The notes beneath the pieces were generated by a model. It was given only the letters and a program-made list of their open reading frames with translations. It made no database searches and had not been told where the DNA came from. Position numbers and translations under genes: made by a program. From HKST-UBA178 sp965223815 (GTDB lineage: Bacteria; Pseudomonadota; Gammaproteobacteria; Chromatiales; Chromatiaceae), in NCBI GenBank assembly GCA_965223815.1, contig OZ245019.1:3782001-3846000 (forward strand): 64,000 nt of DNA, in the 5' to 3' direction. Of this stretch, positions 27,278-36,229 are shown piece by piece. How positions within the stretch are numbered: the stretch's first letter is position 1; each line of letters opens with the position of its first letter.

Positions 27278-28491
27278 ATCTTTAGCCCATCCAACGAAGC
27301 CACAGTATGCATATCTTTATCACCCCGACCGGAAAGGTTCACCAGAACTATTTGATCTGGTTCCATCTCCGCTGCGAGTCGTGCTGCATGCGCCAATGCA
27401 TGACTGGACTCCAGCGCAGGGATTATACCTTCGGTACGAGTAAGGAGATGGAAGGCATCCAGCGCCTCCTGATCGGTAACCGCCAGGTAGTTTGCGCGCC
27501 CAATATCCTTGAGCCAGGCGTGTTCCGGCCCGACTCCAGGATAGTCCAGCCCCGCGGAGACGGAGTGTGTCTCAATAATCTGCCCATGCTTATCCTGCAT
27601 GAGATAGGTCCGGTTACCATGGAGTACGCCAGGACTCCCAGCGCACAACGGAGCTGCATGCCTTCCGGTTTCGATCCCCTCTCCCGCAGCTTCCACTCCG
27701 TAAATCTTTACACTGTCGTTTTCCAAAAAGGGGTGGAATAAGCCAATGGCGTTAGAGCCTCCACCCACACAAGCCACCAGTGCGTCGGGCAACCTTCCGG
27801 TTTGTTCTAAAATCTGCTCTTTTGCTTCTCTACCTATAATTGCCTGAAAATCCCTCACCATCACCGGATACGGATGGGGTCCTGCAACAGTGCCGATAAT
27901 GTAGAAGGTGTTGTCGATATTGGTAACCCAATCACGCATGGCTTCATTCAATGCATCTTTGAGGGTTTGCGAACCCGACTCCACTGACACCACCTTCGCA
28001 CCCAGGAGTCTCATGCGGTAGACGTTTGCTTCTTGACGGGCGATATCGACTGCTCCCATATAGACCACACACTCGAAACCTAGCCGGGCGGCAACCGTGG
28101 CTGTCGCCACACCATGCTGACCGGCACCCGTTTCGGCAATGATGCGTGACTTCCCCATTCGCTTAGCAAGTAGCGCCTGGCCAATGGTGTTATTTACCTT
28201 GTGAGCCCCCGTATGATTGAGATCTTCACGCTTCAAGAAGATTCTTGCTCCACCAGTCTCCTGTGTCAGTCGCTCAGCAAAGTAGAGGGGGGAAGGGCGA
28301 CCAACATAGTTGGTTAAGTCAGCGTCTAGTTCACTGAGAAACTCCGGATCCTGCAAATATTGCTCATAAGCCGCCTTGAGCTCCGCCAGCGGTTCCATCA
28401 GCGTTTCAGCGACAAAGAGCCCCCCATACGGCCCGAAGTGACCTTGATCATCGGGTAATTTCTGACTCATGTTTCCACTACTTGTTGGCAC
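27274..28491 (-). CDS. trpB: Tryptophan synthase beta subunit
   Basis: A 405-residue PLP enzyme condensing indole with serine to tryptophan. The PLP lysine lies in HTGAHKVNN near residue 97, and the phosphate-binding loop is CVGGGSNAIG near 240. The GTG at 28491 has AGGGG about six bases upstream and overlaps trpF by 14 bases. An ATG at 28470 (MSQKLPDDQGHFGPYGG) is the alternative, with a poorly spaced site. Both give a complete TrpB. It forms the alpha-beta complex with the overlapping downstream trpA product. Confidence 0.97.
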   Translation of the reverse strand: MPTSSGNMSQKLPDDQGHFGPYGGLFVAETLMEPLAELKAAYEQYLQDPEFLSELDADLTNYVGRPSPLYFAERLTQETGGARIFLKREDLNHTGAHKVNNTIGQALLAKRMGKSRIIAETGAGQHGVATATVAARLGFECVVYMGAVDIARQEANVYRMRLLGAKVVSVESGSQTLKDALNEAMRDWVTNIDNTFYIIGTVAGPHPYPVMVRDFQAIIGREAKEQILEQTGRLPDALVACVGGGSNAIGLFHPFLENDSVKIYGVEAAGEGIETGRHAAPLCAGSPGVLHGNRTYLMQDKHGQIIETHSVSAGLDYPGVGPEHAWLKDIGRANYLAVTDQEALDAFHLLTRTEGIIPALESSHALAHAARLAAEMEPDQIVLVNLSGRGDKDMHTVASLDGLKI

Positions 28492-29101
28492 GTTCCACCC
28501 CTCGCATCAATGCAGCAATCTTGTCATGGTCCTTAACCCCCTTCTCCGCTTCCACCCCACCGCTCACATCGACGGCATAAGGGTTTACTCTGAGTATCGC
28601 CCGCTCAATGTTCTCTGGTGAAAGCCCTCCGGCGAGTATCACATGCTTGGCGATACTGGGGGGCACCCGGTCCCAATCGAACACGGCTCCGGTACCACCC
28701 GGTGTGCCTTTTCTGTACGTGTCGAGCAACAGACCCGATGCCTGCGGATAGCCATCCCTGATCCGAACGATATCTGTTTCAGGCCGCATCCTTACGGCCT
28801 TGATGTATGGGCAACCGAATCCGGCGCACTCTTGCGGTAACTCATCACCGTGAAACTGGATAACATCCAACTTAACCTTGGACATCACCTGAAATATTCG
28901 TTCCCTGCTCTCGTTTACAAACAGGCCGACTACGGTGATGAACGGAGGTAATACTTCCACAATCGAGACTGCACGCTCAGGTGTGATCGCTCTAGGGCTG
29001 GGTGGAAAGAATACCAGACCAATGGCATCCGCGCCCAATTTCGCCGCTGCCAGTGCGTCTTCCGGTCTCGTGATACCGCAGATTTTTACCCGGGTCCTCA
29101 T
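28478..29101 (-). CDS. trpF: Phosphoribosylanthranilate isomerase
   Basis: A 207-residue TIM-barrel isomerase converting phosphoribosylanthranilate to the carboxyphenylamino-deoxyribulose phosphate intermediate of tryptophan synthesis. The start MRTRVKICGITRPEDA has the catalytic cysteine in KICG. VQFHGDE-like IQFHGDELPQ is near 80, and the C-terminal phosphate loop is VSGGVEAEKGVKDHDKI. The ATG at 29101 gives the usual length; an upstream ATG at 29134 adds 11 atypical residues. No leader peptide rich in tryptophan is visible in the ~95 bases before it, so there is no classical attenuator here. Confidence 0.95.
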   Translation of the reverse strand: MRTRVKICGITRPEDALAAAKLGADAIGLVFFPPSPRAITPERAVSIVEVLPPFITVVGLFVNESRERIFQVMSKVKLDVIQFHGDELPQECAGFGCPYIKAVRMRPETDIVRIRDGYPQASGLLLDTYRKGTPGGTGAVFDWDRVPPSIAKHVILAGGLSPENIERAILRVNPYAVDVSGGVEAEKGVKDHDKIAALMRGVERANK

Positions 29102-29197
29102 AGGGCGCCCTAAGATACAGGATCTGCCGCCCATGAGAAAGACAAGCCCCGCTATTCTTTAGGATTGCAGCATCACTGTTTGCTCGGAAAGGCTGTT

Positions 29198-29974
29198 TCA
29201 AATATCAAGAATTGGGGGATTGGGGGGAAGTTTGAAATTCTCCGCGTATTCCACGTGAGTCAGGTAGAGTCCATGAGGCGGTGCCGTTACGCCACCCAAT
29301 GTACGGTCTCTGTAACCCAGCACCTCAGTAGACCAGGATACTTCTCTCTCTCCACAGCCAATAGCAATCAAAACGCCTGCGATATTCCTAACCATGTGAT
29401 GCAAGAATCCGTCGGCTGTGACATCGATGTAAATACGGTCTGAAACCCTCTGAACATCTATGTGGCTTAGCGTTCTTATTGGGGACTTGGCTTGGCATCC
29501 CAGTGCACGGTAAGAAGAAAAATCATGAGTCCCAAGCAGATGCCTCCCTGCAGTCTGCATTGCTGTCTCATCTAGCCTGCGATGTACCCAGACCGCCCTG
29601 CCACTCCAAATCGCAGACCGTGTACTTCGATTTAATATCACATAGCGATAGCTGCGGCTGAGAGCTGAAAATCGCGCATGAAACTTTTCCGGAACCGGTC
29701 TTACCCAGTTTACAGATATTTCCGCCGGTAGATTGACATTGCTACCTAAAAGCCAGCTTCTTACTGAGCGATCAGCATCGGTATCGAAATGCACGACCTG
29801 CCCCAATCCATGCACACCAGCGTCTGTGCGCCCGGCGCAATGTACCCTAATTGGATGATCGGCCACCTTTGAGACGGCCTGTTCGAGTCGCTCCTGGACC
29901 GATTCGGCATCTTTTTGAAATTGCCAGCCATGAAACGACAGGCCATCATATTCCACGCCCATCGCTATCCGCAT
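29198..29974 (-). CDS. truA: tRNA pseudouridine(38-40) synthase
   Basis: A 258-residue pseudouridine synthase modifying positions 38-40 of tRNA anticodon arms. The catalytic aspartate lies in GRTDAGVHGLGQVVHF near residue 53. Other family motifs are YRYVILNR near 112, HDFSSYRALGCQAKSP near 152 and FLHHMVRNIAG near 205. I start at the ATG at 29974 (MRIAMGVEYDGLSFHGW), the standard N-terminus; the open frame extends upstream through the fimV terminator and is not believable there. It lies between fimV and trpF as in Pseudomonas and relatives. Confidence 0.96.
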   Translation of the reverse strand: MRIAMGVEYDGLSFHGWQFQKDAESVQERLEQAVSKVADHPIRVHCAGRTDAGVHGLGQVVHFDTDADRSVRSWLLGSNVNLPAEISVNWVRPVPEKFHARFSALSRSYRYVILNRSTRSAIWSGRAVWVHRRLDETAMQTAGRHLLGTHDFSSYRALGCQAKSPIRTLSHIDVQRVSDRIYIDVTADGFLHHMVRNIAGVLIAIGCGEREVSWSTEVLGYRDRTLGGVTAPPHGLYLTHVEYAENFKLPPNPPILDI

Positions 29975-30005
29975 AAAAATTAGTCTCCCGCGCCTCAATA
30001 GTGCA

Positions 30006-30029
30006 AAAGGCGCACCGAAGTGCGCCTTT
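30006..30029 (-). terminator. Intrinsic terminator after fimV
   Basis: A perfect 10-bp inverted repeat (AAAGGCGCAC / GTGCGCCTTT) with a 4-base loop that reads TTCG on the - strand, closed by C-G: the extra-stable UUCG tetraloop. It is followed on the - strand by a short T run. It sits about 25 bases after the fimV stop and should end that transcript before truA. Confidence 0.85.
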
Positions 30030-30053
30030 GCCTTACGTCTCATCAATTGTGAA

Positions 30054-32948
30054 TCAGGCAATGTCCTCCAACATCTGCTGGGCCGTTTGCTTCTGACGCT
30101 CACTACCTTCGCTCAGCACTTCATCGAGAATGCCCCGCGCTCCCTCGGCATCTCCCATCTCCACATAGGCTTTTGCCAGATCGAGCTTGGTATTCACCTC
30201 ATCAGCCGAATAGGCAGGCTGATCGGAGAAATCCGCCGTCGTTCCCGCCCCCAAATCATCCATATCCGGGAGTTCCAGCCGCTCCTCATCAGCCATTTTC
30301 AGTTCCGCACCCTGAGACTGGGCTGACGAAAAATCAATAACGGTATCGTCGGTTTCGCTGTTCATGATGTCGTCGAGAGAGTACGCCTCAGCTTCATCTT
30401 CTTGAACGGCATGGGTCTTGAGTTGGGATTCTTTTTCCCTCTCTAAATTCGCCCCCGGGTCACCGAGGTCGAAACTGTCAACAGCGGCTCCCCCCTCTAT
30501 CTGGAGTTCAGATCCCCCGACATCACTCAGATCCAATCCGGTTTCATCCAGTGCGGGTTCATCCAGACCGAGATCTGACAATTCTATTTCGCTGCCGTCT
30601 TCGAGAGATTGTTGCAGATCTCGATCAATTTCGAGGTCGTCAGTAACTTCTCCAAGGTCTAGATCAGCCAGGTCGCCAAAGTCCTCTTCTAAACTCTTGT
30701 CCGTATTGCCCCCGGAATCAGCCGCGCCCTGCGCGAACAGCTTATGGTCAGGCAAGAGTTCGGCACCCATAGCCACGACTGCCTTCCATCCAGTCGCGTC
30801 GTTCTGCGGCATTTTTGCAAGTACCGCCTCCTCCGCCAGGGATGTGAACCCCGCTTTGTTCTTGGTCGCGTAGAGAATTTCGAACAGCTTCCGCTTCAGT
30901 TCAACTCGCTGAGGATCGCGTTCCACCGCCTGGCGGATCAACTCCTCCGCCTGCCCATAACGACCGTAGGCTATATAAACATCGGCCTCGGAGAGAGGAT
31001 CGACTTCCCCGGTTTCATCTTGCAGTACATCAATGTCACTGGGTGAGAAATCGCTCAGGAAAGATGTTTCATCCGTTGACACCGCTGCGCTTTTCTCGAT
31101 ATCTGCACCCGCTGACAGCTCGCTTTCCTCGCTCTCCTGAAGCGTATCCACCAGGATGCTTTCCTGAAATTCTTCGTTGCTCGATTTCCGGCGCCTGACC
31201 AAAAGCCAAATCAGACCGATAATAAACAACACTGAACCCGCCGCCACGCCCATGAGCGTGGTGTCTCCGCTGAGTTTCTTCAAAAGTGCCATTGGGCCCG
31301 TCTCTGATCCCGGTTTTTCGGATACCGCGACCATGGGTTCCGGTTTGGGCTCTTGTGCATTCTGCACGGTTGTTGCGACAGGAGCGGGAGTCTCTACAGA
31401 CTCAGTGTCGGGAGCAGTTTCAGAAGACGCTTCCAACTGCTCGGTTGACGCCAATTCGATTTCTTCGACAGAAGCCTCCTCAGTATCTATAGCAGCGGCA
31501 TCATCTATAGCGGCGACATCGATCTCAAGCTCTTCCACTTCAGTGGCAGCTTCCACTGGCTCGATAGTCGGCTCAGTCTCCGCGGGCGCCTCTTCATTCT
31601 CCGTGTCCAAAAACACAGGAGGTGCTTCCAACGGGCTCACTGATTCATCAGCGCTTGCCAATTCTTCCCCGACTCCCTCAGCGGCCACCGAGATTTCCTC
31701 TGGTACCGTGGAATCGGCGGTAATAACTGGATCGAGCTGACTCTCTGTCTTGGCTACTTCCTCCACCCCTACGGGCTCGGCCGGGACCTCAGCCTGTGGG
31801 ATGGAATCGGTTCCCAGGGTCTGTTGCAATCGCGCCAGCTGTTCGTCTTTCAATTCCAACAACCGTTGCAGATCATTGAGCTGAGACTCCAGGCTCTGGA
31901 TGCGAGTCTTCAGCTCCTGCCCCTCGGTGAGGGCGCTCTCCCTGATCTCTCGCGCCACCATCAGATCTTGCTTCAGTTGGTCGGTCTCAGAAGCAGTCCC
32001 GGTTTCTCCTTCGGCAATGGCTTCGGATGTGCCCTCTTGCGTTTGCACGCCAGCTATTTTCAACTCGGCCTCGGGCACAGCGACTTCCGGCTCAGCTGCT
32101 TCTTCCCCTGGCGGCTGAATCTGGGTGGCCGGGCCCGCAGATTCCTCGGCGACTACTTCCTCGGCCACCGGCTGTGGCTGACGCCAGCTCTCGAGCTGGT
32201 CGCGAAACGCTACTCGCGCTTGCCGTGGAGTTTGGGACAATATGCTGTCCAACTCGGGCACCCGCAGAACCTCGCCAACCTTTAGATTGTTGACGTTGTT
32301 GTTTATGAACGCTTGTGGATTTGCCCGAAATAAAGCCATCAACGTCTGCTCGATGGTGGCGCCTCTGGGTCTCAGCTGTTTGGCAATTGCCCAGAGTGTT
32401 TCGTTTCTACGGATTGGGCCATACTCCCCAGCTGTGCCACTTTGTGTACGGTTAGTTACCGTGTTGGCTGACGGAGATGAAACCGCACGATTGCGAGGCT
32501 GAGGCTGGGCGGTGATTCTAGCGGGCTGGACCGGCGCTGGAGCTCTGCTGATGGTGGCTGGCGGATCAAGGAGGACTGTGTATTCGCGGAACAGTCGACC
32601 CTTCGGCCAATTTACCTCCACCACGAAATTCAGGAACGGCTCCCTTATCGGGTCGTTGCTGGTAACTTGGATCAGACCCGTCCCGTCGGACATTAGCACC
32701 GGCTTGAATTTAAGCCTTGTCAGGAAGTGCGGCCGCTCTATACCAGCCCGTTCGAATACATCCGCAGAAGCGATCGAGGCTCTAATGTCCTCAATCTCTT
32801 CATCCTTTAACGACAGCAGCTTTATGTTAGCGTTGAACTGTTGGTTCAATGCAGACTTGGATTCGATATCTCCCAGTCCAAGCGCATTTGCGGCAAAGGG
32901 AGTAACACCCAATGCCAAGGCTACTGCCAGGGACAGTTTGCGAACCAT
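30054..32948 (-). CDS. fimV: FimV-like polar hub / peptidoglycan-binding protein
   Basis: A 964-residue FimV. A signal peptide (about 1-22) and the conserved FimV N-terminal domain (GLGDIESKSALNQQFNANIK) come first. A LysM peptidoglycan-binding domain covers about 177-232 (YGPIRRNETLWAIAKQL to VLRVPEL). A coiled coil follows at about 325-380, then a long acidic Glu/Ala-rich linker, a single transmembrane helix at about 567-586 and a very acidic cytoplasmic part. The end carries the FimV TPR-like domain (LDLAKAYVEMGDAEGARGIL). In Pseudomonas FimV supports type IV pili and twitching; that function is assumed here by homology. A GGGGG ribosome-binding site precedes the ATG. Confidence 0.93.
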   Translation of the reverse strand: MVRKLSLAVALALGVTPFAANALGLGDIESKSALNQQFNANIKLLSLKDEEIEDIRASIASADVFERAGIERPHFLTRLKFKPVLMSDGTGLIQVTSNDPIREPFLNFVVEVNWPKGRLFREYTVLLDPPATISRAPAPVQPARITAQPQPRNRAVSSPSANTVTNRTQSGTAGEYGPIRRNETLWAIAKQLRPRGATIEQTLMALFRANPQAFINNNVNNLKVGEVLRVPELDSILSQTPRQARVAFRDQLESWRQPQPVAEEVVAEESAGPATQIQPPGEEAAEPEVAVPEAELKIAGVQTQEGTSEAIAEGETGTASETDQLKQDLMVAREIRESALTEGQELKTRIQSLESQLNDLQRLLELKDEQLARLQQTLGTDSIPQAEVPAEPVGVEEVAKTESQLDPVITADSTVPEEISVAAEGVGEELASADESVSPLEAPPVFLDTENEEAPAETEPTIEPVEAATEVEELEIDVAAIDDAAAIDTEEASVEEIELASTEQLEASSETAPDTESVETPAPVATTVQNAQEPKPEPMVAVSEKPGSETGPMALLKKLSGDTTLMGVAAGSVLFIIGLIWLLVRRRKSSNEEFQESILVDTLQESEESELSAGADIEKSAAVSTDETSFLSDFSPSDIDVLQDETGEVDPLSEADVYIAYGRYGQAEELIRQAVERDPQRVELKRKLFEILYATKNKAGFTSLAEEAVLAKMPQNDATGWKAVVAMGAELLPDHKLFAQGAADSGGNTDKSLEEDFGDLADLDLGEVTDDLEIDRDLQQSLEDGSEIELSDLGLDEPALDETGLDLSDVGGSELQIEGGAAVDSFDLGDPGANLEREKESQLKTHAVQEDEAEAYSLDDIMNSETDDTVIDFSSAQSQGAELKMADEERLELPDMDDLGAGTTADFSDQPAYSADEVNTKLDLAKAYVEMGDAEGARGILDEVLSEGSERQKQTAQQMLEDIA

Positions 32949-33218
32949 GTAACCCCCTTTCCCGCTTTAACCCTTCCCTGGTGCCGGTCACGGATTATTT
33001 GATCGACGCTACCCGTCCCAGGTTCCGGATTGATGAGTTTCAATAATATTCCCGGGCTTCCATCGGTATCTACTACCGCTACCCGACCCTCTGTCTCAAC
33101 GATAAAGAAAAAGCTTAATCTTTCTTCGCTAACCCTATAAGAGGAGCCGCAATTTTAATTTAAACTTTTGAATATACTCCTTTCATTCGTAGGAATATAG
33201 TACCTTTATCTAACGCTT

Positions 33219-34334
33219 TCACCGTTCAAGCAGTATACGCAGCATTCTGCGCAACGGCTCCGCGGCTCCCCAAAGCAACTGATCGCCAACGGTAAATGCG
33301 GAGAGATAATGGTCACCGATATTCATCTTCCTCAACCGGCCAACTGGAACATTCAAAGTGCCAGTTACCGCTGCCGGACTCAATTCCCTGGTGGTGCGAT
33401 CCTTGTCATTGGGTACTACCTCTACCCACTCGTTTGCAGCTCCCACTATCTCTTCCACTTCGTCTATCGGCAGTTCCTGTCGCAACTTAATAGTCAGTGC
33501 CTGGCTATGACAACGCATGGCTCCAACCCGCACGCATAGCCCGTCGATTGGTATTGGATCTCCCACCCGGCCGAGGATTTTGTTACTTTCGACGCTGCCC
33601 TTCCACTCTTCACGGCTTTGACCATTCTCCATTGCTCTGTCAATCCAGGGAATCAAGCTGCCAGCAAGCGGAACACCGAAATTCTCAGTGGGAAACTCCT
33701 CATGCCGCAGGGCTGCGGATACCCCGCGATCAATCTCCAGAATAGCGGAAGACGGGTCCGCCAGCAGGGGTTGCACCGCGCCGTGTACTCGCCCCATCTG
33801 CGCCAGCAGTTCCCGCATGTGCCGGGCACCGGAACCGGATGCCGCCTGGTAGGTCATCGCCGTTGCCCACTCCACCAGGTCGTTTTGAAAGAGCCCACCC
33901 AATGCCATCAACATTAGGCTCACGGTGCAGTTTCCACCGATAAAGTCTACCACTCCACTTTCCAAACCTTCCGTGATCAGGTTCAGATTCACTGGGTCCA
34001 GCACAATGATGCTGCCCGAATCCATCCTTAACGAGGACGCAGCATCTATCCAGTAGCCCCGCCATCCGGCCGACCTCAGTTGACTATACACCGCAGTGGT
34101 ATAGTCCCCGCCCTGGCAGGAGACGATGGTTTCCATTTTTTTCAACTCACCGATATTCAGCGCATCCAGCAGCAGCGGAGTCTCCTTACCGATATCCGGC
34201 CCCGGCTGTCCCACCTGGGAAGTGGTGAAGAACACTGGCTCAGCGATCAAATCGAAATCATGCTCTGCACGCATGCGTTCCATCAGCACCGATCCCACCA
34301 TACCTCTCCAACCAACAAAACCTATACGCTTCAT
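33219..34334 (-). CDS. asd: Aspartate-semialdehyde dehydrogenase
   Basis: A 371-residue NADPH enzyme reducing aspartyl phosphate to the semialdehyde used for lysine, threonine, methionine and peptidoglycan diaminopimelate. The N-terminal nucleotide fold reads GFVGWRGMVGSVLMERM near residues 5-21. The active-site cysteine is in GGNCTVSLM near 133, and the catalytic His region is RVGAMRCHSQALTIKL near 266. Length and sequence fit the gammaproteobacterial Asd type (E. coli 367). It sits between leuB and fimV, an order shared with Pseudomonas. Confidence 0.96.
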   Translation of the reverse strand: MKRIGFVGWRGMVGSVLMERMRAEHDFDLIAEPVFFTTSQVGQPGPDIGKETPLLLDALNIGELKKMETIVSCQGGDYTTAVYSQLRSAGWRGYWIDAASSLRMDSGSIIVLDPVNLNLITEGLESGVVDFIGGNCTVSLMLMALGGLFQNDLVEWATAMTYQAASGSGARHMRELLAQMGRVHGAVQPLLADPSSAILEIDRGVSAALRHEEFPTENFGVPLAGSLIPWIDRAMENGQSREEWKGSVESNKILGRVGDPIPIDGLCVRVGAMRCHSQALTIKLRQELPIDEVEEIVGAANEWVEVVPNDKDRTTRELSPAAVTGTLNVPVGRLRKMNIGDHYLSAFTVGDQLLWGAAEPLRRMLRILLER

Positions 34335-34413
34335 ATTCTTACACCAAAGTAATTCTTGTAATTCTGGTCATCACCGCCAACAACTGCCGGCAAGCAGCCG
34401 CTTCTGTCTGACA

Positions 34414-35493
34414 TCACGCTCTCAAGGCAGCAACAACGGAATCACCCATCTCCGTTGTACCCACCTCACGGGCGCCTGATGAATAGATATCGGGGGTTCT
34501 GATACCCGAGTCCAACACCCCCTGCACAGCTTGCTCCAGCCTTTCAGCCATATCCGGTTCGTCAAGCGAATATCGCAGCAGCATCGCTACGGAGAGGATG
34601 GTCGCTAGTGGATTGGCCAGCCCTTTACCGACAATATCGGGAGCGGAGCCGTGAATCGGCTCGTACATGCCTTTGCCGCCTTGGTCCAGTGACGCAGAGG
34701 GCAACATACCGATGGAACCCGTCAACATCGCGGCGCAGTCCGAGAGGATGTCCCCAAACATGTTAGTAGTCACCATGACGTCGAATTGCTTGGGTGCACG
34801 CACCAGTTGCATTGCCGCATTGTCCACATACATATGCGACAACTCGACTTCCGGGTAGTCGCGACCTACGCCAATTGCCGTCTCCCGCCAGAGCTCCGTG
34901 CACTCAAGCACATTGGCCTTGTCCACCGAACAGACCCGCCGGTTTCTTTTCATGGAGATATCCATGGCTACCCGGACGATCCGATCGACTTCGGACTCCC
35001 TATAAACCAGGGTATTGAAACCCTCCTTCTCGCCACCCTCAAGTGTGCGCACGCCCCTGGGCTGACCGAAGTAGATCCCACCGGTCAATTCTCGAACGAT
35101 CATGATATCCAGTCCCGAAACCACATCCGGCTTAAGTGTGGAAGCATCTGCCAGCTGCGGATAGAGGATTGCCGGGCGCAGATTAGCGAAAAGTCCCAGT
35201 TCCGCCCGCAGTCCAAGCAGCCCTCTTTCTGGGCGTACAGAGTAGTCCAGCGGTTCCCACTTTGGTCCACCCACTGCGCCCAGAAGGATAGCGTCGGCCT
35301 CTCGCGCCAAATCCAGTGTGGGCTCCGGCAGTGGATGGCCGACAGCGTCATAAGCCGCCCCTCCCACCAAGGCTTCGTCCATGTCAACATCCAGACCAAA
35401 ATCGTCGCGCAGACAGGCGAGCACCTTTACCGCTTCGTTAATGATCTCAGGGCCAATACCATCCCCGGGAAGTACCAAAATTTTCTTACTCAT
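34414..35493 (-). CDS. leuB: 3-isopropylmalate dehydrogenase
   Basis: A 359-residue NAD-dependent beta-decarboxylating dehydrogenase for the third step of leucine synthesis. Motifs include LPGDGIGPEI near residues 7-16, GAVGGPKW near 74, RPERGLLGLRAELGLFANLRP near 90, and the metal/substrate aspartates in TNMFGDILSDCAAMLTGS near 240. The ATG at 35493 gives the family start; a TTG four codons earlier is unlikely. It is downstream of leuC-leuD with an 82+ base gap and upstream of asd. Confidence 0.97.
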   Translation of the reverse strand: MSKKILVLPGDGIGPEIINEAVKVLACLRDDFGLDVDMDEALVGGAAYDAVGHPLPEPTLDLAREADAILLGAVGGPKWEPLDYSVRPERGLLGLRAELGLFANLRPAILYPQLADASTLKPDVVSGLDIMIVRELTGGIYFGQPRGVRTLEGGEKEGFNTLVYRESEVDRIVRVAMDISMKRNRRVCSVDKANVLECTELWRETAIGVGRDYPEVELSHMYVDNAAMQLVRAPKQFDVMVTTNMFGDILSDCAAMLTGSIGMLPSASLDQGGKGMYEPIHGSAPDIVGKGLANPLATILSVAMLLRYSLDEPDMAERLEQAVQGVLDSGIRTPDIYSSGAREVGTTEMGDSVVAALRA

Positions 35494-35587
35494 AACTCTA
35501 TTCAACCCTGCGGTTTAACCGCCAAATTTTATTTCTACCGGACAGAAGTGCCTTCGGGCTTCGATGGACCGGAACAGCTTGCCTCTC

Positions 35588-36229
35588 TCAGGAAGTGAAT
35601 ACCCATGGTGCCCGGCGTCGCCGCCGGGCTTCAAACGCCGTTATCTCATCCCGGTGCTGCAGTGTCAGGCCGATATCGTCCAATCCCTCCAACAAGCAGT
35701 GTTTCCGAAATGGCTCCACTGCGAATTCGATCGTCTCTCCATCTGCCAGGGTAAGCACCTGACTCTGCAGATCGACGGTCAGTGACAGTGGTTTTTCCTT
35801 AGTCGTTTTACGGAAAAGATTTTCTATTTCATCTTCTTTTAAAACAATTGGTAATATGCCATTCTTAAAGCAGTTGTTAAAAAATATGTCGGCGAAACTG
35901 GGAGCGATCAATACCCGAAACCCAAAGTCCGACAGCGCCCACGGCGCATGCTCCCGTGAGGAGCCGCAACCAAAATTTTCCCGGGCAAGGAGTATTTCCG
36001 CCTGCTGGAACCGAGGGTCGTTCAAGATAAACTTCGGATTGAGCGGGCGCCCTGCACAATCCTGATCTGGCTCGCCCTGATCAAGGTATCGCCATTCATC
36101 GAAAAGATTCGGACCGAAACCTGTTCGCTTGATAGATTTAAGAAACTGCTTGGGAATAATCGCATCCGTATCCACATTAGACCTATCCAGGGGAGCGACC
36201 ACACCCGTGAAGACTCTGAATTTTTCCAT
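35588..36229 (-). CDS. leuD: 3-isopropylmalate dehydratase small subunit
   Basis: A 213-residue swivel-domain subunit of isopropylmalate isomerase. Landmarks are VAPLDRSNVDTDAIIPKQFL near residues 10-29, and the GCGSSREHAPWAL motif near 90, which places the substrate-binding arginine. SFADIFFNNCFKNGILP follows. The ATG overlaps the leuC stop by one base (TAATG on the - strand), ensuring coupled synthesis of the two subunits. Length matches E. coli LeuD (201) with a short Arg-rich C-terminal extension. Confidence 0.97.
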   Translation of the reverse strand: MEKFRVFTGVVAPLDRSNVDTDAIIPKQFLKSIKRTGFGPNLFDEWRYLDQGEPDQDCAGRPLNPKFILNDPRFQQAEILLARENFGCGSSREHAPWALSDFGFRVLIAPSFADIFFNNCFKNGILPIVLKEDEIENLFRKTTKEKPLSLTVDLQSQVLTLADGETIEFAVEPFRKHCLLEGLDDIGLTLQHRDEITAFEARRRRRAPWVFTS